DNA of 64,000 nt from JBMYTN01 sp049604415 (GCA_049604415.1 JBMYTN010000006.1:82187-146186), one strand, 5' to 3'. Positions 9,100-17,807 are shown, numbered from the stretch's first letter. The notes: a model not told the origin generated them from the sequence alone. Made by a program: numbers and translations.

Positions 9100-11213
9100 C
9101 CGAGCGGTCCCTCGCCAGGGTTTTTGGATGGCGTGATCGACGCAGAGGATCCCGCACTGTTGGCCATGCGCTGCAGCAGCCGGTTTTCCTCGGCCATTTT
9201 CGTCGCCTCGTCGATCATCACCACCAACATAAACAGCGCGGCGGAGGCCAGGCAATAGACCCCCAGCACGCCAATGGCGGTATAGAGCGAGGAATGGGCG
9301 GCGATGGCCGCCACCGCCAGCGGACCGATGGACCCGCCCAGGCGTTCAACCAGCCGCAAAACCGCCATCACCGGCCCTTGGCCATGTTTGGCGATCACAT
9401 CTTCGGACATGGCCACGGCGGTGCTGACCTGGGCGGAGATCGACATGGCTTGGCCAATCCCGAGTGCCGCCACGCCCAGCAAAATGGCAATGGGTTCCGC
9501 GCCTTGGGAGGCGGGCAGGACACCCCCCGCCGCGATCAAACAACCGACCCCGACCGTCGCGCCATGGCTGCGGATCTTATCGGTGATCTTGGCGAAAAAC
9601 GGCCCCAGCACCACGGCCAAGATGCCATAGATCATGACCACCCGACCGATTTCGGATTCCGAGGTGTTCATATCCACCAGCGCCAGCGGCACCAGGAAAA
9701 ACAAAAAGCCGGTCAGCAGCATTTTCGACGGCACAGCAGCCAGGAACAGCAAGGCTAAGAACCGGCGATTGCTCAAGGTGTCGATGAAGGTGGCACGGGT
9801 CAGTTTTGGCGGCGCTTCCCGGTGATCGGTCAGCGGATCCATCAGCTTCATCACCAACAGGCCGGACAAGGCGGCCATGCTGGCCCCGACCAGGAAGGTT
9901 TCCGAATAGCCAATCCGGTCGGCGATGATGCCGCCAATGGCCGGGCCGCAAATATCGGCCAGCATGATGCCGCCGACAAACATCGCCGCCCCTTGGGTGC
10001 GGTTGTGGCTGCCGGTGCTTTCCAGCACGTAACCCTGACAGGCAACAAAGGCTAAGGCGTAGCCCGCCCCGGAAATGGCCCGCCAGAGCAACAGATCCCA
10101 CAGCTCGACTGCATAGCCGGTGCCGACCAGGCCAATGGTCGCCAAGATTGCGCCCAGGGCATACATCCGTCGCCGCCCGACACGCTCATAAAGCAAGCTG
10201 CCAATGGGCATCACCAAGGCGATCATCGCCGTATGCAAGGTCATGATCAGGCCCGCAGACAGCTCCGGCGCGATCCCAGTGCCTTCGGTAAAGCTGCCGA
10301 AAAACACCGGCATGAAGGGGCGGGCCAGCTCCTCGGCAAACACAAACAGGAACGCCAGCAGACGCACCGCGATCAGCTTCGGTTCCCGAGTTGGTTTCGG
10401 TGTCTCCTGCGGCGTGGTGCGCGAGGCCCGGCGCACCTGTTCGTTCAAATGCCGGGCAAAGCGGCCCAGATCATCGCGGGTGATTTGGCCATGCAGCTTG
10501 GTGAAATGCCGTTGGGCGATTTCTTTCAGCACCTGAGTCGCCGTGCGGATCGGCAGCACCAGGTTCACTGTCAACACCAGGATCATCAATTCAAAGGACA
10601 GGAACAGGCAGACAATCAAAACAATGCCGATGTCTTCCAGGTTTTCTGCCACCGGGGCCAGCAGGGCAGCCCGGTCATAGGCGACAACCAGCACCCCTTC
10701 GCCATCGGGGAAGGTTTCGCTGATACCAACCCGGGCGAAGGCGGCCAACAGGTCTCCTTGTAAAGCGGAATAAAGCGGGGCTGCGGTATCCAGGGTTGCC
10801 GGGGCGGCCTCGCCAAACTCAGCAGCCATCGATCCTGAAGTCACCGCCTGGGTCGGCAAGGCCAATTGCCGAGCGATCTCCGGTTCCGGCAGGCCATAGG
10901 ACATCAAGATCCGGCCCCCGGCGTCCGTCAGGGCCATGAACAACAAATCGGGATCGTTTTTGCGCACCGTATCTGCAAAGGCTTCGAAGCCCGCTAGTTT
11001 GTCCAGCGGGATGCCCAGCTCCAGGGCGCGGTCGATCCGGCTCCGAGCGCTGTCGGCCTGCAATTCTGCTTTGCCCGCCAGTTCCGGCATCAAGGTCTGT
11101 TCATTGACCTCAACGGCAATGAACGAGACCGTGCCAAGAGCACACATCACCGCAATGGCGGTGACGATCAACAGGCGGGCGACGGGGCCAGAGAGCAAAC
11201 GGCGCAGCATCAC
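9096..11213 (-). CDS. Periplasmic sensor-HAMP-like-MFS transporter fusion
   Basis: A 705-aa polytopic inner-membrane protein with an unusual order of parts. TM helix 1 (about residues 12-35) is followed by a periplasmic sensor-like domain (36-195), TM helix 2 (196-220), a HAMP-like linker (221-265), and then a complete 12-helix major facilitator domain from about residue 280 to 680. The MFS part has the loop 2-3 signature as YERVGRRRMYALG. The last 30 residues are a charged coiled-coil-like tail. MFS members export or import small solutes, while HAMP linkers normally relay conformational signals to kinases or chemotaxis domains. Here the signal output would be the transporter itself. It is ATGA-coupled to genes on both sides. 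The domain reading is by eye but clear; the function is inferred. Confidence 0.75.
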   Translation of the reverse strand: MMLRRLLSGPVARLLIVTAIAVMCALGTVSFIAVEVNEQTLMPELAGKAELQADSARSRIDRALELGIPLDKLAGFEAFADTVRKNDPDLLFMALTDAGGRILMSYGLPEPEIARQLALPTQAVTSGSMAAEFGEAAPATLDTAAPLYSALQGDLLAAFARVGISETFPDGEGVLVVAYDRAALLAPVAENLEDIGIVLIVCLFLSFELMILVLTVNLVLPIRTATQVLKEIAQRHFTKLHGQITRDDLGRFARHLNEQVRRASRTTPQETPKPTREPKLIAVRLLAFLFVFAEELARPFMPVFFGSFTEGTGIAPELSAGLIMTLHTAMIALVMPIGSLLYERVGRRRMYALGAILATIGLVGTGYAVELWDLLLWRAISGAGYALAFVACQGYVLESTGSHNRTQGAAMFVGGIMLADICGPAIGGIIADRIGYSETFLVGASMAALSGLLVMKLMDPLTDHREAPPKLTRATFIDTLSNRRFLALLFLAAVPSKMLLTGFLFFLVPLALVDMNTSESEIGRVVMIYGILAVVLGPFFAKITDKIRSHGATVGVGCLIAAGGVLPASQGAEPIAILLGVAALGIGQAMSISAQVSTAVAMSEDVIAKHGQGPVMAVLRLVERLGGSIGPLAVAAIAAHSSLYTAIGVLGVYCLASAALFMLVVMIDEATKMAEENRLLQRMANSAGSSASITPSKNPGEGPLG

Positions 11214-12049
11214 ACGCTCTCCGGGGTCGGACTGGTGGCCGGTTTTTTGCCATCGGGTTTGTGGCCATCAGGTTTCTCTGGGCTGTCCCCAGCACCCTCA
11301 GCTTCGGGAGGATGCTTCTGTGCCATCTCCAGCAGGACCGGGCGGGCGGCCAAATAGGCTTCAGACAGCTCCGGCAAGGTTTGCTTGGTTTGCGCCACCA
11401 GCTTTTGATCCGGTTCGGCCTCTGCCTTGCCCAGGGCGACATTGGCCAGATCGACTTCCAAGGAGCGCAAGGCCCGCCGCCGACCCATAAAGACGCCGGA
11501 AACCAACAGGACAGCGGGCAGGGCGACGGCGGCGGAGATCGCGGCCCCCCGGATCATCCGGTCCAGGGCAGCATCGCGGGAGGCGACATAGGCATCCGGG
11601 CTGTGGAACACCGCCACGCCGCCCGCACAATCGCCCAAGCTGTCGGTGAAGCTGCGCCCGACGGCCACGATCTCATCGGTAAAAAAGCGCCAGCGATCGC
11701 GCTGTAGCAAGGCGTCCGTCAGTGCCAGCTCTTCGGGCACGACCCCGACCTGGGCCACCGGGGCAAAGCTGCAATCATGGGCCAACACCCCGGTGATTTC
11801 CGGATCGCGGGCCATTTGCCGCTCCATGGCAGGCGGGAGGGTTTCCAACGCCGTCAGTGGCAAACCCAAGTCAATGCCGGTCACGGCGGTTTCGGCGACC
11901 TCAGCCGCGACAATCGACAGCCGGTTTTCCACCAGCCGGGAATAGGTTTCTTCGAAGCGCAAATAGTTGAGAAGGGTGGTCAAGCATAGGGCCAACACGA
12001 TGACGGTCACCATGGCGCCGCCAATCTTATATGTCAGCAAGGAGTGCAT
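11210..12049 (-). CDS. Two-TM periplasmic sensor protein, first gene of the operon
   Basis: About 279 residues. A membrane anchor (residues about 10-30), a periplasmic sensor-like domain with two cysteines (DCSF and GDCAGG), a second TM segment (IRGAAISAAVALPAVLLVSGVFMGRRR), then a short cytoplasmic helix and a Pro/Lys/Glu-rich tail. The pattern GIDLGLPLTALE resembles ALELGIPLDKLA in the periplasmic part of the next gene, so the two sensor domains are probably related. There is no kinase, GGDEF or methyl-accepting output domain. I placed the start at the ATG at 12049; an in-frame start at 12073 is possible. It overlaps the next gene by 4 bp. A role as partner of the sensor-MFS fusion is inference. 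Confidence 0.65.
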   Translation of the reverse strand: MHSLLTYKIGGAMVTVIVLALCLTTLLNYLRFEETYSRLVENRLSIVAAEVAETAVTGIDLGLPLTALETLPPAMERQMARDPEITGVLAHDCSFAPVAQVGVVPEELALTDALLQRDRWRFFTDEIVAVGRSFTDSLGDCAGGVAVFHSPDAYVASRDAALDRMIRGAAISAAVALPAVLLVSGVFMGRRRALRSLEVDLANVALGKAEAEPDQKLVAQTKQTLPELSEAYLAARPVLLEMAQKHPPEAEGAGDSPEKPDGHKPDGKKPATSPTPESV

Positions 12050-12740
12050 ATCCGGGCCTTTTCTGGCGCGCACCGGCCATTAGACTTTGGTCCAGGCCCA
12101 CGCTTCACAACTGATACAAGAGCAGAGAGTTGTCCTGCGGTCCGCAGACGTCAATGCAATAGTTGGAAAAAACGCACTTTCCGTTAAATTTTATCAGTCT
12201 CAAGGACCAAATCTCCACAATCTTCGCGGAGTCTGCAAAACCATTGTGGGAAACCGATAATCCGAGGCGAAGCGGGCGCGCCTGCCTTGGCACGGAAAGG
12301 TTTTCTCTTCCCCTCCCCGCGACTCAAGAAGGGGCGGTTGGAAGACTGGACGATGCGAACCCTCTGCACTCCTGAACCGGTCAGAGCAGGTGCGCAGAGA
12401 GAGGGTGGGACGGGGATAGCACCGGTTAAATAGTTGACTTATGGGAAAAGGTTTGACCCGCTTTGGGTGTAAACATATAGTTTGGACAGCTTTTGGGGTT
12501 AGGCCTTGGCGCGGGGTCGGATCTCGCAGGTCTCTTTTGGGTCTCAAGAGGGCCGTTTCTTATCGGTCGAGCAGCTTTTTCGCGCCGAGCCTTATGGTAG
12601 AAACGGACAATCTCCTATATCCTCTGGGAAGGATGTGCCAAAGTCCTGCCATATCGATTTGATTTAAGGTTTCCGGAGCCCCAGAGGGCCCGGGTCCCAG
12701 CATCCGCCACCCGCTTCGCACAACATTAAGGAAGTCACCC
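12050..12740. other. Intergenic region between divergent operons
   Basis: About 690 bases without a convincing gene. The short open frames here have no supported start and no recognisable composition. The region must hold the promoters for the leftward sensor/MFS operon and the rightward DUF697 gene. A good sigma-70-like promoter points right at 12453-12481. A long 5' leader or a small RNA between 12490 and 12740 is possible, but I see no defined structure. Confidence 0.5.
12453..12481 (+). promoter_or_regulatory. Sigma-70-like promoter
   Basis: TTGACC, a 17-base spacer, then TATAGT. The predicted start near 12488 would give the DUF697 gene a leader of about 250 bases, or transcribe an unannotated small RNA. 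The call is from sequence pattern only. Confidence 0.5.
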
Positions 12741-13295
12741 ATGGCCGAAAAGCCCGATGACACCACCGCCACCGCCGCTGATGCCCCCGAAACGGACGCT
12801 CCGGAGGCCGATGCTGCGGTTGAGGAAACCTCTAAAAAGGACGAAGCCCTGAAGCTCGTTCGCCGCTTCAGCTATTGGGGCATTGGGGCCAGCGCCATCC
12901 CCGTGATGGTCGTCGACACCGCTGCTCTGCTCGCCGTGCAACTGCGTATGGTGCAGAAGTTGTCCGAGCATTATGAGGTTGAGTTCAAAGAGAACGTCGT
13001 CAAATCCGTGATCACGGCGGTTGCTGGCAGCACGGCAGCGGGCATCATTGGCCATTCCGTTGTGGGCCGTGTCCTCGGCGGCATTCCGACCGTTGGTCCG
13101 GTGCTGAAACTGGCCAGCGCGCCGGTGGTCGGTGGGGCCTTCACCTATGCGGTTGGCAAAATGTTCACCGAGCATTTCGAATCCGGCGGCACCTTGCTGA
13201 CCTTGGACACCGCCAAGGCCAAGTTGCGTTGCAAAAAGATCATGGAAGAAGAATCCTCTTCCTCCGATGACGCTGCGGCCCAAGCCGCCGCCTAA
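12741..13295 (+). CDS. DUF697-type membrane protein
   Basis: A 184-aa protein with a 35-residue Thr/Ala/Glu-rich acidic N-terminus, then a DUF697-like domain (about residues 38-155) beginning LVRRFSYWGIGASAIPVMVVDTAALLAVQL, and an acidic Ser-rich tail. The domain probably inserts in or lies on the membrane through Gly/Ala-rich helices. Its biochemical role is not known. The start is supported by AAGGAAG 7 bases upstream. It is paralogous to the protein encoded at 5849-6604: both have Asp in the PV/PI-x-DTA segment and a QL-K-L-HY motif. A hairpin terminator follows at 13364, so it is probably a single-gene transcript. Confidence 0.75.
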   Translation: MAEKPDDTTATAADAPETDAPEADAAVEETSKKDEALKLVRRFSYWGIGASAIPVMVVDTAALLAVQLRMVQKLSEHYEVEFKENVVKSVITAVAGSTAAGIIGHSVVGRVLGGIPTVGPVLKLASAPVVGGAFTYAVGKMFTEHFESGGTLLTLDTAKAKLRCKKIMEEESSSSDDAAAQAAA

Positions 13296-13363
13296 CACTG
13301 TCTTCAGGCCCGGCCCCACCTTCGGGTGATCAGGTCCGACTTTGAGGTTTGATCATTTCGGGC

Positions 13364-13405
13364 AGGGGCGACGATCACGGATTTGGATCGCCGCCCCTTT
13401 CCTTT
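13364..13405 (+). terminator. Candidate rho-independent terminator
   Basis: Inverted repeat AGGGGCGACGATC / GATCGCCGCCCCT (13364-13376 and 13386-13398, one mismatch, 9-base loop) followed by a T-rich stretch. It lies about 70 bp after the DUF697 stop codon. Confidence 0.55.
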
Positions 13406-13586
13406 GCGTAGCCTGTTGTCCCTCTCCTTGTTCCTTCCCTCCGATCCTGTCTCATCGATCCATCCCACCGATCACGCCCCGGCATCCTGGCATTGGGCTG
13501 TTCGCCTAAGCGCTTTTTGCGGCAGTTAACGCAGGAAAATTCCGCCATTGGCTGTGCTAGGTTTGCGCTGCGGTGGAGGGACCTGT

Positions 13587-13985
13587 ATGATCCCCCTCTC
13601 TATTGGTTGCGAACCAGGACATGAAGCCAGGGTTTGCCGGATCGATCTGACAGTCTTCCGGCCTCTGTTGTCCTGTCCGGTTCATCCCTATGTCGCACCA
13701 CCCCGATCCTGTTGTCCCGCCAGAGGCGCCCCCATGCTGTTCATGTTATTTGCCCTCTATGTGACTGGGTGCATTGCCGTCGGCATATTGGGCCGCAATG
13801 GGCGGTTGGGGTTTTTTGGCCATTTCTTTATCGGGCTTTTGTTCACCCCGTTTGGGGATCTGCTGGTCCAGTCCATCGCCTCCCGGATGAGCCTGCGCAA
13901 GGCCCAGGAGGAGGCTGACGACTGGGACGACGAAGACAGCGACGAGGAAGAAGATCCCTCGTCTTCTTCCCGGTTCTCCTCGTGA
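13587..13985 (+). CDS. Small hypothetical membrane protein with acidic tail
   Basis: A small protein of unknown function. The ATG at 13587 has the best ribosome-binding site (GGAGGG about 6 bases upstream) and gives 132 residues. The ATG at 13734 would give an 83-aa protein that starts directly with the hydrophobic segment MLFMLFALYVTGCIAVGILG. One or two TM helices (the second around HFFIGLLFTPFGDLLVQ) are followed by a strongly acidic, Ser-rich C-terminus. The sequence before 13734 is Cys/Pro-rich and atypical of coding sequence, so the shorter form may be the real product. It ends about 20 bp before the SPFH gene, which suggests an operon and a membrane-related role. Confidence 0.55.
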   Translation: MIPLSIGCEPGHEARVCRIDLTVFRPLLSCPVHPYVAPPRSCCPARGAPMLFMLFALYVTGCIAVGILGRNGRLGFFGHFFIGLLFTPFGDLLVQSIASRMSLRKAQEEADDWDDEDSDEEEDPSSSSRFSS

Positions 13986-14004
13986 TGTGCGCAAAGGGTC
14001 GATG

Positions 14005-15837
14005 ATGGTTTTTGGCTTTAAAAAGCGCAAAAAGGCACAGGAGACAGCGGCCTCGCAGGAGAGCGATGCGGCTGCGACGGCGTCTCCGTCTCCGTCCCCT
14101 GCGGAAGACCCGTCCAACGGTGATCGCGCTGCGGAGACGGTGCCCAGTGATGCCCCAGACGCTGCTGCTTCCGCTGCTGAACCGGCTGAGAATGGAGCAG
14201 ACGGTGCAAACGGGGCGGAGGCTGCCGAAGCGGTTGCTCCGGAGAGCCCGAAAGCTGAGGAGCCGAAAACGGCCAAGCAAACCCGGGCCGAGGCACGCAA
14301 AGAGCGTAAAGCCCGGGGCCGGAAGACCAAGGCCAATGGCAATGGGCGCGGCAATGGCAACGGGCATGGGAACGGCAATGGAAATGGCCATGGCAAGCCG
14401 CCCCGCAAGCGCGGCATTTTTGCTCGGATTTTCGGTTTCCTGTTTGGCTGGTTGTTCCGCTGGTTCAACCGTCACGCCATTTCTCTGACCCTGCTGTTTT
14501 TGCTGGCCTTGCTCGGCGTTGGCTTGTTGGCACCCAGGATCTTCATCACCATCCCGGCGGGTCATGTGGGTGTGTTGTGGGAGCGTTTCCTGGGCGGGAC
14601 TGACACCGACAAATTTTATACCGAAGGGGTGACGGTTATCTTCCCCTGGGATGAGATGTATATTTATGACGCCCGCTTGCAGAATGATGCGCGGACCTAT
14701 GACACCATCTCCTCCAACGGCCTGAGCCTGCAGGTCGAAATCGCCACCCGCTATCGGCTCAATCAGGAAAATGTCGGTCTGCTGCACAAGCTGGTCGGGC
14801 CGAAATATCCGGAAATCCTGGTCTATCCGGAAATCGGCTCCCATGCCCGTGACATCATCGCGCGCTACACCCCTGAACAGCTCTATTCCGATATCCGGTC
14901 CTTCATTCAGGCCCAGATTCTGGAGCGCATGGTGACCGAATTGGGGGCCTCGCTGGTGAACCAATCGGTGCGCGGCAAGCTGATTGAGGTCGAAGATGTC
15001 CTGATCCGCTCTGTGGTGCTGCCCGAAACGGTGCAAAAGGCCATTGAGCGCAAGGCCGAGCAATATCAGGCCATGTTGGAATATGATTTCCGTCTCGCCC
15101 GGGAAGAGAAGGAAAAGGTCCGCAAGTCCATTGAGGCGGAAGGGATCGCGGCGTTCCAGGCCAAGGTGGCCGACAGCATCACCGATGAGTATCTGCGTCT
15201 GCGCGGCATTGAAGCGACGGTGGCCCTGGCGGCCTCGCGCAACAGCAAGATGGTGATCATTGGTGGCAAGGATGGTCTGCCGTTGATCCTGAACACCGGT
15301 GAGACGCCGCTAGACGCTACCGGCGGTGGCGGGGCGACGGGCGCGGGCACGAACGCTGGGGGGCTGGACAATCCGGTCTTTAGCCGCACGCCGCAAAATG
15401 CCCGGATTGATGAATTCACCCCGGCCAATTCGGCAATGCCAGATGCCTCCACGGGCTTTGGCAGCAGTGGTGGGGCCACAACGACCGGCCAATCGCAGGG
15501 CGGGTCCACCGGAACCGGCCGTCCCAGCGCGCCGGGCAGTGCCTTGGCCCCGTCTGGGGATGGGGGCACCGCAGCCCGGGAAGCCCCACAAGCGCCCAAT
15601 GAAATGACCGGCATGGCGCCGTCGGAGCGCAGCCAGTCTGCCGGGTCGGGCATGAACGAGACGCCGGGCAATGTGCAGGCTCAACCGAGCCAGCCCCAGA
15701 CCGGGGCAGCTCAATCAGGCCAAAGCACGCCGCAGGATGGCCAACGGGCGTCCGAGATCAATCGCGGGGCTTTGAACCAGGATATCCCCTCGACGCTGAA
15801 TTCCTTCGCCGATCGCTATCGGTTGGGCACAAATTAA
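14005..15837 (+). CDS. SPFH/prohibitin-like membrane protein with low-complexity flanks
   Basis: About 610 residues. A disordered acidic/Ala-rich N-terminus is followed by an Asn/Gly/His repeat (alternating NG and HG, bases about 14332-14395), a basic patch and one TM helix (HAISLTLLFLLALLGVGLLA). A periplasmic or membrane-facing SPFH (band 7) domain begins at IFITIPAGHVGVLWERFLGG, followed by a long charged helix (VQKAIERKAEQYQAMLEYDF...) typical of stomatins and prohibitins. The last 180 residues are Gly/Ser/Thr/Gln-rich and disordered. SPFH proteins form large membrane ring assemblies. I chose the ATG at 14005 because AAAGGG lies about 6 bases upstream; 14002 and a GTG at 13987 are alternatives. 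Stacked hairpins follow the stop codon. Confidence 0.8.
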   Translation: MVFGFKKRKKAQETAASQESDAAATASPSPSPAEDPSNGDRAAETVPSDAPDAAASAAEPAENGADGANGAEAAEAVAPESPKAEEPKTAKQTRAEARKERKARGRKTKANGNGRGNGNGHGNGNGNGHGKPPRKRGIFARIFGFLFGWLFRWFNRHAISLTLLFLLALLGVGLLAPRIFITIPAGHVGVLWERFLGGTDTDKFYTEGVTVIFPWDEMYIYDARLQNDARTYDTISSNGLSLQVEIATRYRLNQENVGLLHKLVGPKYPEILVYPEIGSHARDIIARYTPEQLYSDIRSFIQAQILERMVTELGASLVNQSVRGKLIEVEDVLIRSVVLPETVQKAIERKAEQYQAMLEYDFRLAREEKEKVRKSIEAEGIAAFQAKVADSITDEYLRLRGIEATVALAASRNSKMVIIGGKDGLPLILNTGETPLDATGGGGATGAGTNAGGLDNPVFSRTPQNARIDEFTPANSAMPDASTGFGSSGGATTTGQSQGGSTGTGRPSAPGSALAPSGDGGTAAREAPQAPNEMTGMAPSERSQSAGSGMNETPGNVQAQPSQPQTGAAQSGQSTPQDGQRASEINRGALNQDIPSTLNSFADRYRLGTN

Positions 15838-15861
15838 GCATTTCGGCCCTGCCAAAAATAT

Positions 15862-16006
15862 GGGCGATCTTCAGGATCGCCCCTTCCGCACATACAAAAA
15901 AGAAGGGCGATCAAAAAAATCGCCCCAATCGCCGCCATAAGGCGGGCGGTCTTCAGAATCGCTCCTTCTGCACACACAAAAAAAAGGGCGATCAAGAAGA
16001 TCGCCC
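15862..16006. repeat. Tandem array of three near-identical hairpins
   Basis: Three perfect short stems, GGGCGATC...GATCGCCC at 15862-15882, GGGCGAT...ATCGCCC at 15905-15925, and GGGCGATC...GATCGCCC at 15986-16006, with loops of 5 to 7 bases. The first two and the last are parts of an imperfect direct repeat of about 60 bases containing CTTCAG, CCTTCCGCACA/CCTTCTGCACA and an A-run. It lies 25 bp after the SPFH stop codon and probably acts as a multi-step terminator or 3'-end stabiliser. Confidence 0.7.
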
Positions 16007-16282
16007 GTGAGGTGCAAGTGGAAGTGAAGGCTAAAGACACCGAACGAAGGAGAGATCCCGAGGAGCCCTCCTTCAGAAGGCATGTTGTTGATAAAGTTTG
16101 ATCTGCTGCCCTGCAACAAGAAAATTAAAAACGACGTGATTCCGAAATAAAATTACTCAAAATTTTCTCTTTGAGAGAATTGCTCGGATGCGATGCACCA
16201 ATGCAGAGCCTAAATCCTAACGGTGAGCCATTCAGGCAAAAGCGATGGCTGCGGACTCGGAGGGCTTCGTCTGGAGTCGGTC
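16007..16282. other. Rest of the convergent intergenic region
   Basis: Together with the hairpin array and the palindrome at 16283, the 565-base gap between the SPFH gene and the leftward membrane gene contains no believable coding sequence. The part around 16110-16170 is AT-rich. I see nothing else definable here. Confidence 0.5.
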
Positions 16283-16327
16283 TAGGCCGTAAACTCATAA
16301 ACGTCCCGTTTATGAGTCTAAGGCCTA
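16283..16327. repeat. Palindromic element, copy 1 of 3 (convergent junction)
   Basis: Long inverted repeat with arms of 21 bases (19 paired) around a TCC loop; the core reads GGCCGTAAACTCATAAACG and is mirrored. The same element occurs at 19478 and 41670, in each case between two genes facing each other, which suggests a dispersed bidirectional terminator. Confidence 0.8.
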
Positions 16328-16403
16328 ATACGGCTTTCCCGTTTCAGCTTTCGCCGGTAAGCCTTCAGGACCAAGCCTTTGTCCGGCGATCGTGACGTGC
16401 GTT

Positions 16404-17807
16404 TCAACGCCGGAAGAGCACGATAAGACGATCAGGATCCTCCGAGTCGAGGGCCGGGATATCGATGGCATGCAGAGGTAAAAGCTTTCGGCTGACCTCT
16501 GGTGACAGGTCCAGTGTGGGAGCGGGTCCGGATAGAACGATCAACGCATAGTCGGTTTCCTGGTCAAGGGCCCACCGGGCGACGGCTTCGGCATTGCTTT
16601 GGCTTTGATTGGCACGTTCCAGATCGTGTTCCAAAACCTTGCCCGGACGATCGGGTAACGGCCAAAGCCTGCTCCAGCCATCTGGGTCCAAGGCAATGCT
16701 GCTCCCTGGCATGATGGCACTGTCTAAGCTTTCTATGGCCGCGCGTTGCCCCGCGTGGATTTGACGATGGAAACCGGGCTGCTTTGCCAGCAGTGCTTTG
16801 CCAGAGCAAACCAATAAAACGGTGCCAGCAGCCATGGCCAATGCGGGGCCAAATGGATCGGGCAGCGGGCTGATCAACAGATTTCCTGCCAGAGCCGCAG
16901 CCAAGAGAAGCAAGTGTTTCAGCCATAGGGGCTGAAGCAACGCAGTCCAGCGAAAGATCCTGTCTGCTCCGAGAGGACCAGCGGGGATCAGTCTTGATAG
17001 GGTATCCCGCCAAGTGGTCGAGGACCACCGGCACTGGTCCAAGCTCCAGCGGCGCAGAATGCCGAGATGGAGGGTTTCCAAGGCAAGCATGGAGGCGAAG
17101 CCAAGGACAACTGCCAGAAGCAGGTCTCCTGGTGAACTGCCGAGCATAAAGCTTAAGAGGAGGACCAGAGTCAGCGCAAAGGCGGCAAAAGCGGGATGGA
17201 ACAGGATGATCACACTTACCAAGATCGCAAGAGTGATGTGGTTGGCGAGAAACAGGTCGGGCCCCCAGGTTGCGCAAGCCAAAATCCCGAGCAGGGCTGG
17301 GGTGACGATGGTTTCGGGCAGCAGCAAGGGCTGGTTCAGGAACTGGTCTATGTTGATCAGAAAGACCAAGGCCAAACACCAGCCCCAGGGGGAGGGGGCG
17401 AGGGTTACAAGCAGCAATGCTGTTAGCAGATTGGAGATGAAACAGAGCGGCACGGTGACGGCCCGCAGGGCGTTTGGCGAGGGCCCAAAAAAACGTATGG
17501 CCAAGGCCGCCAAAGCGGATGTTCCCAGCCCCCACTGGGCTGAGGGTGGAACGGCGCTCCGTTGGGAGCGGATCTCTGCCAACCGGCCCTGCAATAGGGA
17601 CATGGCATCCTGGCAAACCAAGCCTTGATCCCGCAATCGATTGCGAAAAGAGGGATCGATCCGAGCGATGCCGACGCCGATCTCTAACTTTAACCCAAAC
17701 CGGTCAAGCTTCAGCTCAGATTGAAGGAACGCGAGACCAAGGCAGAGAGAGCCCAACACCAGAAACGGGATCCAATCTGTGATCCCTGCGAAATCGATCA
17801 TGCCCAC
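16404..17807 (-). CDS. Polytopic membrane protein with soluble C-terminus (GT-C-like, unassigned)
   Basis: A 467-aa inner-membrane protein that I cannot assign to a named family. There is one N-terminal TM helix, a soluble stretch of about 60 residues, then about nine hydrophobic helices in Leu/Ala-rich segments up to about residue 350, and a C-terminal soluble domain of about 110 residues containing GSSIALDPDGWSRLWPLPDRPG and DYALIVLSGPAP. This layout, many TM helices followed by a small soluble domain, resembles GT-C glycosyltransferases such as the ArnT/PMT type, but I cannot point to the acidic catalytic motif with confidence. It is divergent from a protein of similar layout at 17900, with about 90 bp between them. 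A palindromic element follows its stop codon. Confidence 0.6.
   Translation of the reverse strand: MGMIDFAGITDWIPFLVLGSLCLGLAFLQSELKLDRFGLKLEIGVGIARIDPSFRNRLRDQGLVCQDAMSLLQGRLAEIRSQRSAVPPSAQWGLGTSALAALAIRFFGPSPNALRAVTVPLCFISNLLTALLLVTLAPSPWGWCLALVFLINIDQFLNQPLLLPETIVTPALLGILACATWGPDLFLANHITLAILVSVIILFHPAFAAFALTLVLLLSFMLGSSPGDLLLAVVLGFASMLALETLHLGILRRWSLDQCRWSSTTWRDTLSRLIPAGPLGADRIFRWTALLQPLWLKHLLLLAAALAGNLLISPLPDPFGPALAMAAGTVLLVCSGKALLAKQPGFHRQIHAGQRAAIESLDSAIMPGSSIALDPDGWSRLWPLPDRPGKVLEHDLERANQSQSNAEAVARWALDQETDYALIVLSGPAPTLDLSPEVSRKLLPLHAIDIPALDSEDPDRLIVLFRR

Noticed and set aside
12163..12662. Short open frames in the region between the sensor operon and DUF697
   Set aside because: No ribosome-binding site, unbiased composition and overlapping frames on both strands.
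15862..16006. Possible CRISPR-like array
   Set aside because: The repeats are palindromic stem-loops with short, non-uniform spacing and no spacers of constant length; no cas genes are present.
15834..16119. Overlapping minus-strand open frames encoding a repetitive peptide
   Set aside because: They run through the hairpin array; the repetition comes from the duplicated DNA, and no ribosome-binding site or family resemblance is seen.
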